Both the position numbers and the translations under genes were made by a program. DNA of 64,000 nucleotides from Kamptonema formosum PCC 6407 (lineage in GTDB: Bacteria > Cyanobacteriota > Cyanobacteriia > Cyanobacteriales > Microcoleaceae): contig NZ_KB235898.1 in NCBI RefSeq assembly GCF_000332155.1, forward strand, positions 552,692 to 616,691. Reading direction: 5' to 3'. The notes under the pieces are model-generated. The model was not told where the DNA came from and did not search any database. It worked only from the letters and a program-made list of their open reading frames with translations. This document shows positions 1-8,334 of this stretch, one piece after another (the stretch's first letter is position 1; each line of letters begins with the position of its first letter).

Positions 1-391
1 CTCCCCCTCTCCCCCTCTCCCCATCCGTAAAAGCGATAAATTATATCTCGTAAGGGGGTTTTTGGTTCAATTTTTGTGTCGAAAACCTACTAAGTGTCGA
101 AATCCATATAAATTAAAGGTTTCACCGATCCATATAGGCCGACAAGACTTTAGAATAATGCAGTGAAAATTAGATTCTGTCGGGGTTTCAGCCATCAGCA
201 GTAAAAATTCCTTTTTTGACCCTCTGTCAAGGGAATCTGTGTCTGCTAGGAGTTGTGTGTCAGAGTTCTAGGTACTGAGAATAGGGAACGCCCCGAAATC
301 CATACCTAGAACTGCAAACCCCCAGTCCAACGTGCAGCTAAGAGCTGAATGCTGTTTAACGTAATTGTGCAAACCTTAAGGAGTATGCCAG
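1..391. other. Gene-free region upstream of hup
   Basis: I see no gene here. The first 25 bases are the pyrimidine end of a repeat cassette. An 11-bp inverted repeat (AGTTCTAGGTA at 264-274, TACCTAGAACT at 303-313) encloses a 28-base loop and could fold in the hup leader RNA. A good ribosome binding site, AAGGAG, lies at 377-382, nine bases before the hup ATG. Confidence 0.6.
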
Positions 392-679
392 ATGAACAAA
401 GGTGAATTGGTTGACGCAGTAGCAGAAAAGGCAAGCGTCACAAAGAAACAGGCTGATGCCGTGTTGAGTGCTGCCCTGGAATCCATCATGGAAGCTGTTT
501 CCGATGGCGATAAAGTGACGCTGGTGGGTTTTGGCTCCTTTGAGTCGCGGGAACGCAAGGCTCGCGAGGGTCGGAATCCTAAGACAGGCGAGAAGATGGA
601 AATCCCAGCAACTAAAGTTCCTGCTTTCTCGGCGGGCAAGTTGTTCAAAGATAGAGTCGCACCGCCTGCTGAGAAGTAG
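392..679 (+). CDS. hup: HU-family DNA-binding protein
   Basis: Histone-like nucleoid protein that binds and bends DNA as a dimer. The 95-residue length is normal for the family. Seen: the N-terminal helical dimerisation half (residues 1-40), the GFGSF turn at 46-50 and the DNA-clamping beta arm beginning RNPKTG at 61-66, ending with the KLFKDRV tail. The ATG has a strong AAGGAG ribosome binding site. The next gene starts 25 bases downstream on the same strand, so co-transcription is possible though no functional link is apparent. Confidence 0.97.
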   Translation: MNKGELVDAVAEKASVTKKQADAVLSAALESIMEAVSDGDKVTLVGFGSFESRERKAREGRNPKTGEKMEIPATKVPAFSAGKLFKDRVAPPAEK

Positions 680-704
680 GAGCCGATAACTGCGGAACTG
701 AGCT

Positions 705-1781
705 TTGACTCGACCTGTACACGGGGGAAATTTAACTTGGGCAGCAGCACTAGCTGGCTGCCCTCCTACTGCCATTCTGGATTTTTCCGCTAGTATCAGT
801 CCTTTGGGGCCTCCTGAGTCGGCTAAGCGTGCGATTCAGTCCCACCTAAGCGACTTAGGAGTTTACCCAGACCCCGATTACTGCCAATTGAGGGAGGCTT
901 TGAGCCAAATACATCACCTGAGCCCTGAGTGGATTCTGCCGGGGAATGGCGCGGCAGAATTATTAACTTGGGCGGCTTTGGAGTTGTCAAATTTGGCTCG
1001 AACTTATTTGGTTACTCCGGCTTTTGGTGATTACAGGCGGGCATTGAAAACTTTTGGCGCAACTGTGCTGGAATGCTCGATAGATTTGGGATTGGATGTT
1101 TTAGATTTGCGATCGCCAATTGAAAATCTCCAATCTCAAATCCCCAGTGCAAGTGGTTTGCTGCTGAATAATCCCCACAATCCTACGGGGTTGTTATTTA
1201 CATTAGAGGCGATCGCACCTTTTTTGGAGAAATTTGCTTTAGTCGTCGTAGATGAAGCTTTTATGGACTTTCTACCCCCTGCACAGCAGCAAAGTTTGGT
1301 TGGGTTGGTGGCAGAGTTTCCCAATTTAGTGATTTTGCGATCGCTGACTAAATTCTATTCGCTGCCGGGACTGCGGTTAGGTTATGCGATCGCACACCCT
1401 GACCGCATTCGCTGCTGGCAACAGTGGCGCGACCCCTGGCCTGTCAATACCCTAGCGGCGGCCGCTGCTGCTGCTGTGGTGCAAGATAGCGCCTTCCAGC
1501 AGCAAACTTGGGACTGGCTAGCTTCAGTTCGCCCTCAGTTATTGGAGGGTTTAGCGAAGTTACCAGGATTGCACCCTTACAAAAGTGCAGCTAACTTTTT
1601 ATTCGTAAACTCTGAGCATTCTGTGTCTTGGGTACAAAAAACTCTATTGGAACGTCACCGTATTCTAATCCGCGACTGTCTAAGTTTTTCCGAATTAGGC
1701 GATCGCTTTTTCCGAGTTGCCATCCGCACGGAGGCAGATAATAACCGCCTCTTAGCAGGACTAGCAGATGTTCTAAAATAA
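705..1781 (+). CDS. cobD: CobD-like threonine-phosphate decarboxylase (PLP enzyme)
   Basis: Class I/II aminotransferase-fold PLP enzyme. The opening residues (RPVHGGNL) and the ILDFSASISPLGPP segment are typical of CobD, which decarboxylates L-threonine O-3-phosphate to the aminopropanol arm of cobalamin; histidinol-phosphate aminotransferase is the near relative. Seen: NNPHNPTG at 155-162, the PLP-contacting Asp183 in VDEAF, and Schiff-base Lys216 in SLTKFYS. The start used is TTG at 705; no upstream ATG exists in frame. The 358-residue length is usual. A second cobalamin gene, cobM, lies at 35353-36135. CobD versus HisC paralogue cannot be settled without phylogeny. Confidence 0.82.
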   Translation: MTRPVHGGNLTWAAALAGCPPTAILDFSASISPLGPPESAKRAIQSHLSDLGVYPDPDYCQLREALSQIHHLSPEWILPGNGAAELLTWAALELSNLARTYLVTPAFGDYRRALKTFGATVLECSIDLGLDVLDLRSPIENLQSQIPSASGLLLNNPHNPTGLLFTLEAIAPFLEKFALVVVDEAFMDFLPPAQQQSLVGLVAEFPNLVILRSLTKFYSLPGLRLGYAIAHPDRIRCWQQWRDPWPVNTLAAAAAAAVVQDSAFQQQTWDWLASVRPQLLEGLAKLPGLHPYKSAANFLFVNSEHSVSWVQKTLLERHRILIRDCLSFSELGDRFFRVAIRTEADNNRLLAGLADVLK

Positions 1782-1783
1782 GG

Positions 1784-1953
1784 TAATTGTTAATTGGTAA
1801 TTGGTAATTGGTAATTGGTAATGGCTAATGGCTAATCGCTAATCGCTAATCGCTAATCGCTAATCGCTAATTACCCATCTCCCCTGCTCCCCCGCTCCCC
1901 CGCTCCCCCGCTCCCTCTCTTTCCCTAGCCCCTAGTCCCTAGCCCCTAGTCCC
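1784..1953 (+). repeat. Modular heptad-repeat cassette (direct orientation)
   Basis: Tandem 7-mers in three blocks: TAATTGG/TAATGGC/TAATCGC units (1790-1870), then CCCATCTCCCC and GCTCCCC units (1874-1918), then CTAGCCC/CTAGTCC units (1926-1953). The same block order recurs at 3443 and 56923, and inverted at 14941, 26297 and 56628. This matches the short tandemly repeated heptanucleotides known from filamentous cyanobacteria. No coding potential. Confidence 0.85.
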
Positions 1954-1963
1954 TTCTTCATTT

Positions 1964-3442
1964 ATGCTTGACTACGATGTGGTGATAATTGGCGGCACTG
2001 CTGCTGGACGATTTGCCGCACTCACTGCAACTCACCTCAAAGCTCGTGTCGCTTTGATAGAATCCTCCAATAATGGGCAAGAGTTCTCGTTGTCGCCTAA
2101 ACATTCTTCATTTGCGAGGTTAAGATACAACCAAGCTTTGCTAGGAATGGGTCGCTTTGCTAAACAAATACGTTTTTTACAGCAGTTTACTACACCGATA
2201 GAGGATAACTCCGTCGCTGAAATAGCCCTGGAATTTGATATAGCAAAGCTATGGATTTCTGGGGTAGTCTCTAACCTTGAGGAAATCAATTCTCCTGCTG
2301 CATTAGCAACTGCTGGTGTAGATATTATTGTTGGCAAAGGTGAATTTATTATTAAACCAGATCTCGCCTTTGCTGTGAATGGTAGACTGTTAAAATCGCG
2401 ATCTTTCCTCCTTGCTACTCCTCCTCAACCTGCAATTCCAGACATTGAAGGGCTGTTATCTACAGGATATTTTACGGCGGACAGTAGACAGTTAAGCGAA
2501 TTAAAAAAGCTTCCAAATACTTTAGTTGTCATTGGTGGAGATCCCGCAGGTGTAGAACTGGCTCAAGCTTTTTCAAGGCTGGGAGTTCGGGTGACGATGG
2601 TGCTTAAAAGTTCTCACATTTTGGCTAAAGAAGATGCGGATGCTGCTCGTTTAGTTCAAGCTAGCATGGAAGCTGAAGGTGTTCGGATTCTAACTCAAAC
2701 TGAGGTCACACAAGCCAGGATTATTGATGGTAAAAAATGGATTCAAGCAGGGAATGAGGCTATAGAAACTGATGAAATTTTGGTAGCTGCTGGTTGCAGG
2801 ATGCCTAACTTAGAATCTTTAAATTTGTTAGCAGCGCGGGTTGATTTTAATGAGAAAGGATTGATTTTAAATAATAAACTGCAAACCACTAACCCTCAAA
2901 TTTACGCTTGCACAGATGTTACTGGTGGTTATCAATTTGCTAATATTGCCAATTATGAAGCTAAAATCGCTGTAAAAAATGCGTTATTTTTACCAATTTT
3001 CAAGGTAGATTATCGCGGTATTCCTTGGGCTATTTTTTCCGATCCCCAATTGGCAAGAGTTGGTATGACTGAAGCACAAGCTAGAACTAGATATGGGGAC
3101 GATATCGTAGTTTGTCGAGAATATTTTAAGACAGCGGATAAAGCTCAGATAGTGGGAGAAACGACTGGTTTTTGTAAGCTAATTGGTCGTCGTAATGGGG
3201 AGATATTGGGAGCGAGCCTGGTTGGGCCGCAGGCTGCGGAGTTAATACACAGTCTAGCTTTAGCTATGCGTCAAGGGTTGAAAGTGAGTGCGATCGCGGA
3301 ACTTCCACACATCTGGCCGACTTTATCAGAAATTAATGGTAAAACTGCCGCTGCTTGGCAATTACAAAGCTTCCGCAGTCGGTCTTTTTTACCTAATTTA
3401 TTAGAAAATTTGTTTCACTGGCGGCGATATTGGAATTGGTAA
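1964..3442 (+). CDS. Disulfide-reductase-fold FAD/NAD(P) oxidoreductase lacking the redox disulfide
   Basis: Two-dinucleotide-binding flavoprotein of the lipoamide dehydrogenase/mercuric reductase superfamily, 492 residues. Seen: FAD Rossmann loop IGGTAAG near residues 9-15, NAD(P) Rossmann loop VVIGGDPAGVELAQ near 188-201, a second FAD segment ending ACTDVTGG, and a C-terminal dimerisation domain. The CxxxxC redox pair expected around residues 40-50 is absent; the segment reads NGQEFSLSPKHSSF. The usual HPT catalytic-base motif reads WPT (Trp451), while the paired Glu456 remains. It therefore should not do classic dithiol chemistry. Substrate unknown. Preceded and followed by heptad repeats. 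Confidence 0.85.
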   Translation: MLDYDVVIIGGTAAGRFAALTATHLKARVALIESSNNGQEFSLSPKHSSFARLRYNQALLGMGRFAKQIRFLQQFTTPIEDNSVAEIALEFDIAKLWISGVVSNLEEINSPAALATAGVDIIVGKGEFIIKPDLAFAVNGRLLKSRSFLLATPPQPAIPDIEGLLSTGYFTADSRQLSELKKLPNTLVVIGGDPAGVELAQAFSRLGVRVTMVLKSSHILAKEDADAARLVQASMEAEGVRILTQTEVTQARIIDGKKWIQAGNEAIETDEILVAAGCRMPNLESLNLLAARVDFNEKGLILNNKLQTTNPQIYACTDVTGGYQFANIANYEAKIAVKNALFLPIFKVDYRGIPWAIFSDPQLARVGMTEAQARTRYGDDIVVCREYFKTADKAQIVGETTGFCKLIGRRNGEILGASLVGPQAAELIHSLALAMRQGLKVSAIAELPHIWPTLSEINGKTAAAWQLQSFRSRSFLPNLLENLFHWRRYWNW

Positions 3443-3590
3443 TGGGTAATTGCTAATTGCTAATTGCTAATTGCTAATTGCTAATTGCTAATTGCTAATT
3501 GCTAATTGCTAATTACCCATCTTCCTCATCTCCCCCATCCTCCCCATCTCCTCCGCTCCCCTGCTCCCCTGCTCCCCCGCTCCCCTTTTT
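3443..3590 (+). repeat. Heptad-repeat cassette (TAATTGC block then CATCTCCC/GCTCCCC block)
   Basis: About ten consecutive TAATTGC-type heptamers (3447-3522) followed by CCCATCTTCCTC, CATCTCCTCC and GCTCCCC units. It sits between the convergent ends of the flavoprotein and the porin. Same module order as the cassette at 1784. Confidence 0.85.
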
Positions 3591-3622
3591 ATAAGAGTTA
3601 GAGAGCAACTTAGGCGTTATAA

Positions 3623-5443
3623 CTAGAATTCAAACTGCATTCGCATACTCCCAACATAAATAGTAGGATTGCTACTGAAATTGTTAGGATTTACAATCAG
3701 ATAAAAACTCGGTACGATCGCAACATTATCCGTCATGGGAAAATAGTAACTCGCTTCTATATCATACTGAGTTCCTCCATCTCCGCCACCAGCTACCAGA
3801 AATCGCCGCCCGGAGATCACATCAAAAGGAACGACAAAAGATAACGCACCAATTGCCCCTTCTTTACCCAAGTCAGGGAAACCTAGCCCAAATTGAAAAG
3901 ATTGGGCGTTCACGCTTTCATCCTTCATCTCTGAAGCTTTCGGATTTAAGCGAGTGTTGCTATAAGTATAGCGGCCGAAAATACCAAAATTGGCAGCTAG
4001 CCGCCAATCAAAATTGAGACCAAAACTATTAGCAGCGGCATCTTCCAGCTTACCGCCAAAACCATCATCAGCAACTCCTTTAATCGGTCTCGTTGAAATT
4101 TGTCCGTCGTCATTAGGTAGAATACGGGTGCGGTCGTAAATCAGGCGGATATTCGCATTTTTACTAGGGGAATAAGTCAGTTCAGCCGTAAATGAGCGAG
4201 TACTTCCAAATAACCCGCGATTTGGTTGAGATGCTCCGGGAACATTTGCCATATAACCTAAATGAAGTTTAAGTTTATCGTTGAACTTCCACTTGGCAAC
4301 TGCACCTGCACCTCGTCCCAAATCGTTCATCAGTGTAGTGCCAAAAGAGTTGTAACTGCCAGCACCTTTACCGAAAATTGAAGTAAAGGCATTGGTATCA
4401 AAGTAACTCAACCAAAGTAAACGAGGGCCTACTGTTAATTCCAAGGAATTATTAACAGGAAAGCTGTAATAAGATTCCAATAATGCCAGCTTATTATTAC
4501 CCGCAGAAGTGGTGATGTCAAAGCTGGGAACTCCGAAGGTATTGTATAACCCCGCAGAGCTAAAAGCATTAGCAGCAGAATCCCCATTACCCACAGCTAG
4601 GCTAGTTACCAGGGAGTCGTCACCTGTGAAAGATGTTAGGAAAGAAATGACTGTAAAATAACTCATGGTCGTATTAGGATCGTTCCTAACTTCCGTGACA
4701 GTAGGTTTACCATTGGCATCACGTTGAGCTGAGCTGAAGGGATCTTCTGGGTCAATTCTTTCTACTTTTACGCCGGATGCAGCATTTGCTCCTACTAAAT
4801 TAAAGCCCATCAAAGCACTCAGTTTAGTAGTAGTAGAAAACTGGTTAGCTTCTAATTCTGCTGTCCGAGCTTCTAAAATGTCTACTTGTCCCCGTAAGGT
4901 AGCTATTTCAGCGGCAAATTCTTCTTCCAACCGTTGCAGAGCGACTAAATCTTCTTTGGTAACAAAGTTAGTTGTCGATGCAGTAATTAACTGGTTAATT
5001 TGGTCGAGGCAAGCGTTTAATCCGGCAGCAAATTCGTAGCGGGTTAAGGCGCGATTCCCTCGATAGGTGCTCTCAGGATATCCAGCGATGCAGCCGTAGC
5101 GCTCAATTAGGGATTGCAATGCAGAAAATGCCCAGTCTGTAGGCTGCACGTCGGATAATTGAGAAACAGATGTTACTTGACCGGTCAGACTTTTTTGAGT
5201 GTCTTGGCTGATTTCGATTTGAGAGTCAAAAGGAGAGTCGGGAACAACTGTTCCCGACTCAATCTGTGGCGGCTCAATTGGGTAGTTTAGGGAAATTGGC
5301 TGAGAGGGAGCGGAGTTGTCTTGCTTGGATGCTGGTTCTATCTGAGCTGCTAGTAGGCTGTTGTCTATGAAACCGTTGCATCCGCAGGCTACACCTAAAA
5401 TAACCAGGTTGAGCTTTACAGAAGTAGAGAGATTATTTGTCAT
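3623..5443 (-). CDS. SLH-domain OprB-type outer-membrane porin (iron-uptake porin family)
   Basis: Outer-membrane beta-barrel with a periplasmic S-layer-homology domain that anchors to the cell wall, as in cyanobacterial SomA and iron-uptake porins. Seen: an N-terminal signal-like hydrophobic segment (residues 11-22), an SLH domain with SALQSLIERYGCIAGYPE and ALTRYEFAAGLNACLDQI (about 95-150), a short coiled coil (LEEEFAAEIATLRGQV region, about 170-200), and an OprB-like barrel to the terminal aromatic MRMQFEF. The 606-residue length is usual. It is divergent from the flavodoxin gene across a spacer with a Fur-like site, which fits iron control (inference). Confidence 0.92.
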   Translation of the reverse strand: MTNNLSTSVKLNLVILGVACGCNGFIDNSLLAAQIEPASKQDNSAPSQPISLNYPIEPPQIESGTVVPDSPFDSQIEISQDTQKSLTGQVTSVSQLSDVQPTDWAFSALQSLIERYGCIAGYPESTYRGNRALTRYEFAAGLNACLDQINQLITASTTNFVTKEDLVALQRLEEEFAAEIATLRGQVDILEARTAELEANQFSTTTKLSALMGFNLVGANAASGVKVERIDPEDPFSSAQRDANGKPTVTEVRNDPNTTMSYFTVISFLTSFTGDDSLVTSLAVGNGDSAANAFSSAGLYNTFGVPSFDITTSAGNNKLALLESYYSFPVNNSLELTVGPRLLWLSYFDTNAFTSIFGKGAGSYNSFGTTLMNDLGRGAGAVAKWKFNDKLKLHLGYMANVPGASQPNRGLFGSTRSFTAELTYSPSKNANIRLIYDRTRILPNDDGQISTRPIKGVADDGFGGKLEDAAANSFGLNFDWRLAANFGIFGRYTYSNTRLNPKASEMKDESVNAQSFQFGLGFPDLGKEGAIGALSFVVPFDVISGRRFLVAGGGDGGTQYDIEASYYFPMTDNVAIVPSFYLIVNPNNFSSNPTIYVGSMRMQFEF

Positions 5444-6086
5444 TGCGTCTTTAGAACCTGTAATGGATAAAAGTCATCTATCTGAAGAGAGATTAAAGAC
5501 GCACCCGCTAACTTTCATTATGGAGGATGAATTAGAGAAAAATGGGAAATAAGAGATTTTTTTCCTTAACCCACTGAAAATAGTTCTAACTGGCTTTTCT
5601 GCGATAGATTCTCTATATATCTGGCTATATTTTTAATATTATTTTCATTTTTTTGTTTGGTAGCAGTGCCAAAAAATGCTGTAATGCTTGCTATATAAGC
5701 ATTTCAACTAAATTGTAATAAAACTTAACTTAAAAAAGAAATAAATTATCTAAAATAAATCTAGTCTTAGTTGAGTATTATTCTCAATAGATGGAGCTAA
5801 TTTCTAGGGGGTGAAGCGATCGCACTGAGGCTACTGAGACTAAATCCGGCTTAAATGCCTCTTGATTATTCAGTCCGCACAGCTCTTAACGGAGCTTGTA
5901 GAAGTGGAATTTCTCTGTCTAGTCGCGATTTCAAACGCCGAGTCCGCTCTGGAAGTTTTCAACCCGGATTTGGTATCAGCCCCAATTTCCCAGCTTATCT
6001 GGGGAAAAGCACTTAAATTTTATAATTTTGCCGCCTTTGAGAGTAACGCCAAATCGATTAATTATTCACTAAAACCAGGAAACATC
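5444..6086. other. Regulatory spacer between porin and isiB
   Basis: A 640-base AT-rich divergent spacer. It holds the Fur-like inverted repeat at 5771-5787. The isiB frame stays open upstream from 5862, but that stretch shows no flavodoxin similarity, and the true ATG at 6087 begins the conserved fold; the sequence after 5787 is read as a long leader. Confidence 0.6.
5771..5787. promoter_or_regulatory. Candidate Fur box upstream of isiB
   Basis: TTGAG-TATTATT-CTCAA is a perfect 5-bp-arm inverted repeat containing the ATTATTCTCAA core seen in cyanobacterial FurA-regulated promoters. It lies about 300 bases before isiB, in the spacer shared with the divergent iron-type porin. Binding is inferred from sequence and context only. 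Confidence 0.5.
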
Positions 6087-6602
6087 ATGGCAAAAATAGG
6101 TTTATTCTACGGAACTCAAACAGGTAATACTCAAACCGTAGCAGAGCTAATTCAGAAAGAATTTGGCGGTAGCGATATCGTCGATTTATACGATATCTCC
6201 CAAACAGAGGACAGCGATTTTGCCAATTATCAATATGTGATTGTCGGATGCCCTACCTGGAACGTAGGCGAGATGCAAGGTGACTGGGATGGCTTCTATA
6301 ACGACGAACTAGAAAACATTGATTTCAGTGGCAAAAAGGTTGCCTATTTCGGAGCTGGGGATCAAATCGGTTACGCAGATAACTTTCAAGATGCAATGGG
6401 AATTTTAGAAGAAAAAATCTCAGAACAAGGCGGTAATACTGTTGGTTATTGGCCCATAGAAGGCTATGAGTTTAATGAGTCAAAAGCTCTCAAGAATGGT
6501 AAATTTGTCGGGCTAGCAATCGATGAAGATAATCAGTCTGAGATGACTAATAGTCGCATCAAAGCATGGGTTTCTCAACTCAAACGGGAGTTTGGAGTGT
6601 AA
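6087..6602 (+). CDS. isiB: Flavodoxin (long-chain)
   Basis: FMN electron carrier that replaces ferredoxin at photosystem I under iron limitation. Seen: phosphate-binding loop YGTQTGNT at residues 8-15, FMN-stacking Trp58 in CPTWNVGE and Tyr96 in GDQIGYADN, plus the extra loop of long-chain flavodoxins. 171 residues, normal. The ATG at 6087 is chosen over the upstream in-frame starts because the conserved fold begins there and CCAGGAAA precedes it. The Fur-like site upstream and the downstream IsiC-like hydrolase support an iron-stress unit. No isiA is in the window. Confidence 0.96.
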   Translation: MAKIGLFYGTQTGNTQTVAELIQKEFGGSDIVDLYDISQTEDSDFANYQYVIVGCPTWNVGEMQGDWDGFYNDELENIDFSGKKVAYFGAGDQIGYADNFQDAMGILEEKISEQGGNTVGYWPIEGYEFNESKALKNGKFVGLAIDEDNQSEMTNSRIKAWVSQLKREFGV

Positions 6603-6696
6603 TTAATCGAGGGGCAATCTTCTGAAAAACAATACAGAAGCATTGCCCCAAGAAAGTTTCAGAGCTTTTTCTATTCACATCCCACCAGGAAATTTA

Positions 6697-7446
6697 ATGT
6701 CTAAATCACCAGAGGTGCTGTGGCTCAATGTTAGCCCCAGCTTGCAAGAATTCGATCGCCCTTTGTTACAAAATCTTTCCAAACAGGTATCAATTTCTCG
6801 CTGGGAGTATTCCCAAACCCAAGACGAACCGACATCTTTAGAAACAGCACTGGCACTGCTGCATGATTATTTGCAGCAATGCGATCGCCCTATTCATCTC
6901 TTAGGACACAGCACTAGCGGATTATTAGGACTGCTTTATACTCGGCGATATCCAGAGCGAGTAAAATCCTTAACATTGCTATCTGTAGGCGTTTATCCAG
7001 CCGTTGATTGGCAAGCGCATTATTATGTTCAGCTCCAGCTTTTACCTTGTAGCCGCGAAACTATTTTGAGGCAGATGGTGTATAATTTATTTGGCAATCA
7101 GCGCGTACCGATTGTTCAAAACCTGTTCAAAATACTGGACAGAGATTTATTAACTTCTCTTTCACCTCATAGTTTATTTCAGCGAGTTCGCATTGAGCCT
7201 GCTTATGTTTTTGCGCCCTTGCTAGTTTGTGGTAGTGAGGATGATATCATTGTCGATTTACACCAGTTTCAGGGTTGGGAACATTGGTTAAAAGAAGGCG
7301 ATCTTCTCTGGCATTGTCCTACAGGGCGCTATTTTTTCCATTACTTCTACCCCCAACTTGTGACTGAAAAAATTGTAGATTTTTGGAACTCTATTAATTT
7401 AGAAAACGAATTACATAACGCCGCCAGCTTATGCAAATTCTCCTAG
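6697..7446 (+). CDS. Alpha/beta hydrolase, IsiC-like position
   Basis: Alpha/beta-hydrolase fold, 249 residues. Seen: nucleophile elbow GHSTSG at residues 70-75 (Ser72), an acid-loop candidate in VCGSEDDIIVDLHQF, and a C-terminal His region (FFHYFY). I chose the ATG at 6697 because ACCAGGAAA lies just upstream, echoing isiB; a TTG at 6643 is in frame. It follows isiB by 94 bases. In some cyanobacteria an alpha/beta hydrolase called IsiC is encoded downstream of isiB, so the same iron-stress unit is likely (inference from synteny). Substrate unknown. Its last 16 bases overlap the scar described next. Confidence 0.8.
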   Translation: MSKSPEVLWLNVSPSLQEFDRPLLQNLSKQVSISRWEYSQTQDEPTSLETALALLHDYLQQCDRPIHLLGHSTSGLLGLLYTRRYPERVKSLTLLSVGVYPAVDWQAHYYVQLQLLPCSRETILRQMVYNLFGNQRVPIVQNLFKILDRDLLTSLSPHSLFQRVRIEPAYVFAPLLVCGSEDDIIVDLHQFQGWEHWLKEGDLLWHCPTGRYFFHYFYPQLVTEKIVDFWNSINLENELHNAASLCKFS

Positions 7447-7566
7447 TAGAAGACGATCGAGAACAGCTAGAACCGTTTATCCAAGTACACCAAGGCAAGA
7501 TTAGCATTATCAGTGAAGTGGGCACAGGCTCAACCTTTCGAGTAAAATTACCCCGCACTGAGGCTA
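7431..7566 (+). pseudogene. Scar of a two-component system (receiver start joined to kinase end)
   Basis: The frame opening at 7431 reads MQILLVEDDREQLEPF, the start of a response-regulator receiver, and then directly HQGKISIISEVGTGSTFRVKLP, the G2 box end of a histidine-kinase ATPase domain. These two pieces never adjoin in an intact protein, so most of both domains was deleted. The frame runs on without a stop into the OB-fold gene at 7653, but that gene has its own ATG and signal peptide. Not expected to be functional. Confidence 0.7.
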
Positions 7567-7652
7567 AATTGATTAAAATTTTTTCTCGTCATTATTCTGT
7601 CACGATCGCTAGCTACTTTAAAATCATCAACCATCGAATCAGGTTTTTATCT

Positions 7653-8018
7653 ATGAACAACTATCTGATTGTCCCTGGCATTTTAGTCTCGATCCTCACT
7701 ACTAGCTTAAGCGTTCAAGCCCAAACAATCCCGATCGAGCAACTACAGCAACGCCAACAGGGAACCACAATTACTGGCACTGTTCGTAGTGTTGTTGGCA
7801 ATGAATTCATCCTCAGCGACGGAACTGGAGAAGTGATTGTGGATGCCGGCCCGCGTTGGTATCGCGCTATCAACGTTTCTGTGGGAGAACAATTGACTGT
7901 CACCGGAGAGTACGACGATGACGACTTTGACGCATTTACTATTACCCGTGCTAATGGTGAAGTTATTACCATTCGCAATGGCCCTGGTCGTCCACCTTGG
8001 GCGGGAAAAGACGATTAG
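7653..8018 (+). CDS. Exported small OB-fold protein
   Basis: 121 residues with a clear signal peptide (hydrophobic 5-20, cleavage likely after VQA at 23). The mature part, from TGTVRSVVGNEFILSDGTGEV, has the beta-barrel pattern of bacterial OB-fold (BOF, YgiW/YdeI-like) periplasmic proteins, then an acidic turn DDDDFD and a Pro/Gly tail. Function unknown; family members are linked with stress. The ATG at 7653 is preferred over the in-frame 7431 because the signal peptide begins here. Confidence 0.75.
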   Translation: MNNYLIVPGILVSILTTSLSVQAQTIPIEQLQQRQQGTTITGTVRSVVGNEFILSDGTGEVIVDAGPRWYRAINVSVGEQLTVTGEYDDDDFDAFTITRANGEVITIRNGPGRPPWAGKDD

Positions 8019-8334
8019 ACTTCCTTCAATTTCTTTAAGAGTCATTTTACCCTCCTCACCGATAATCTGGCCGCGATTCACCTAATAAAAGCAGTGACTC
8101 ACCTGATGCGAACCCAGAGGGGATTTTAGATATTTTCTACTCATCCCTTAATTCTATTCCCTTCTCTTCTTTCCCCTCTTTCCCTAGCCCCTAGCCTCTA
8201 GCCCCTAACCGCCTTGGCGGTTGCTATACTTCGTTCGATCGCACAGATTCGGTAAAAACCCGTTTCTTTGGTTAGAGTGCATAATTCCTGCAAACTGCTA
8301 TAATAATGAAAAAATTATGAAATCAGTGTAGCCA
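8019..8334. other. Spacer with repeat module before mntC
   Basis: No gene seen. Contains CCTAGCCCCTAGCC heptads (8184-8206), the hairpin AACCGCCTTGGCGGTT (8207-8222) followed by GCTATA, and a fragment of the AAACCCGGTTTCTTTGG repeat (8250-8275). The last 60 bases (CTATAATAATG around 8298) look like the mntC promoter, with a TATAAT -10-like box. Confidence 0.6.

Noticed and set aside
356-775. 139-codon minus-strand frame over the HU gene
   Set aside because: Antisense shadow of a highly conserved gene, with composition explained by codon use on the other strand.
1790-1870. Tandem repeats as a possible CRISPR array
   Set aside because: Seven-base units with no spacers and no cas genes; same for the tracts at 3447, 15063, 26396 and 46200.
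5862-6086. 75-codon N-terminal extension in frame with flavodoxin
   Set aside because: No flavodoxin has such an extension; the conserved fold begins at ATG 6087 with its own ribosome binding site, and the extension shows no domain.
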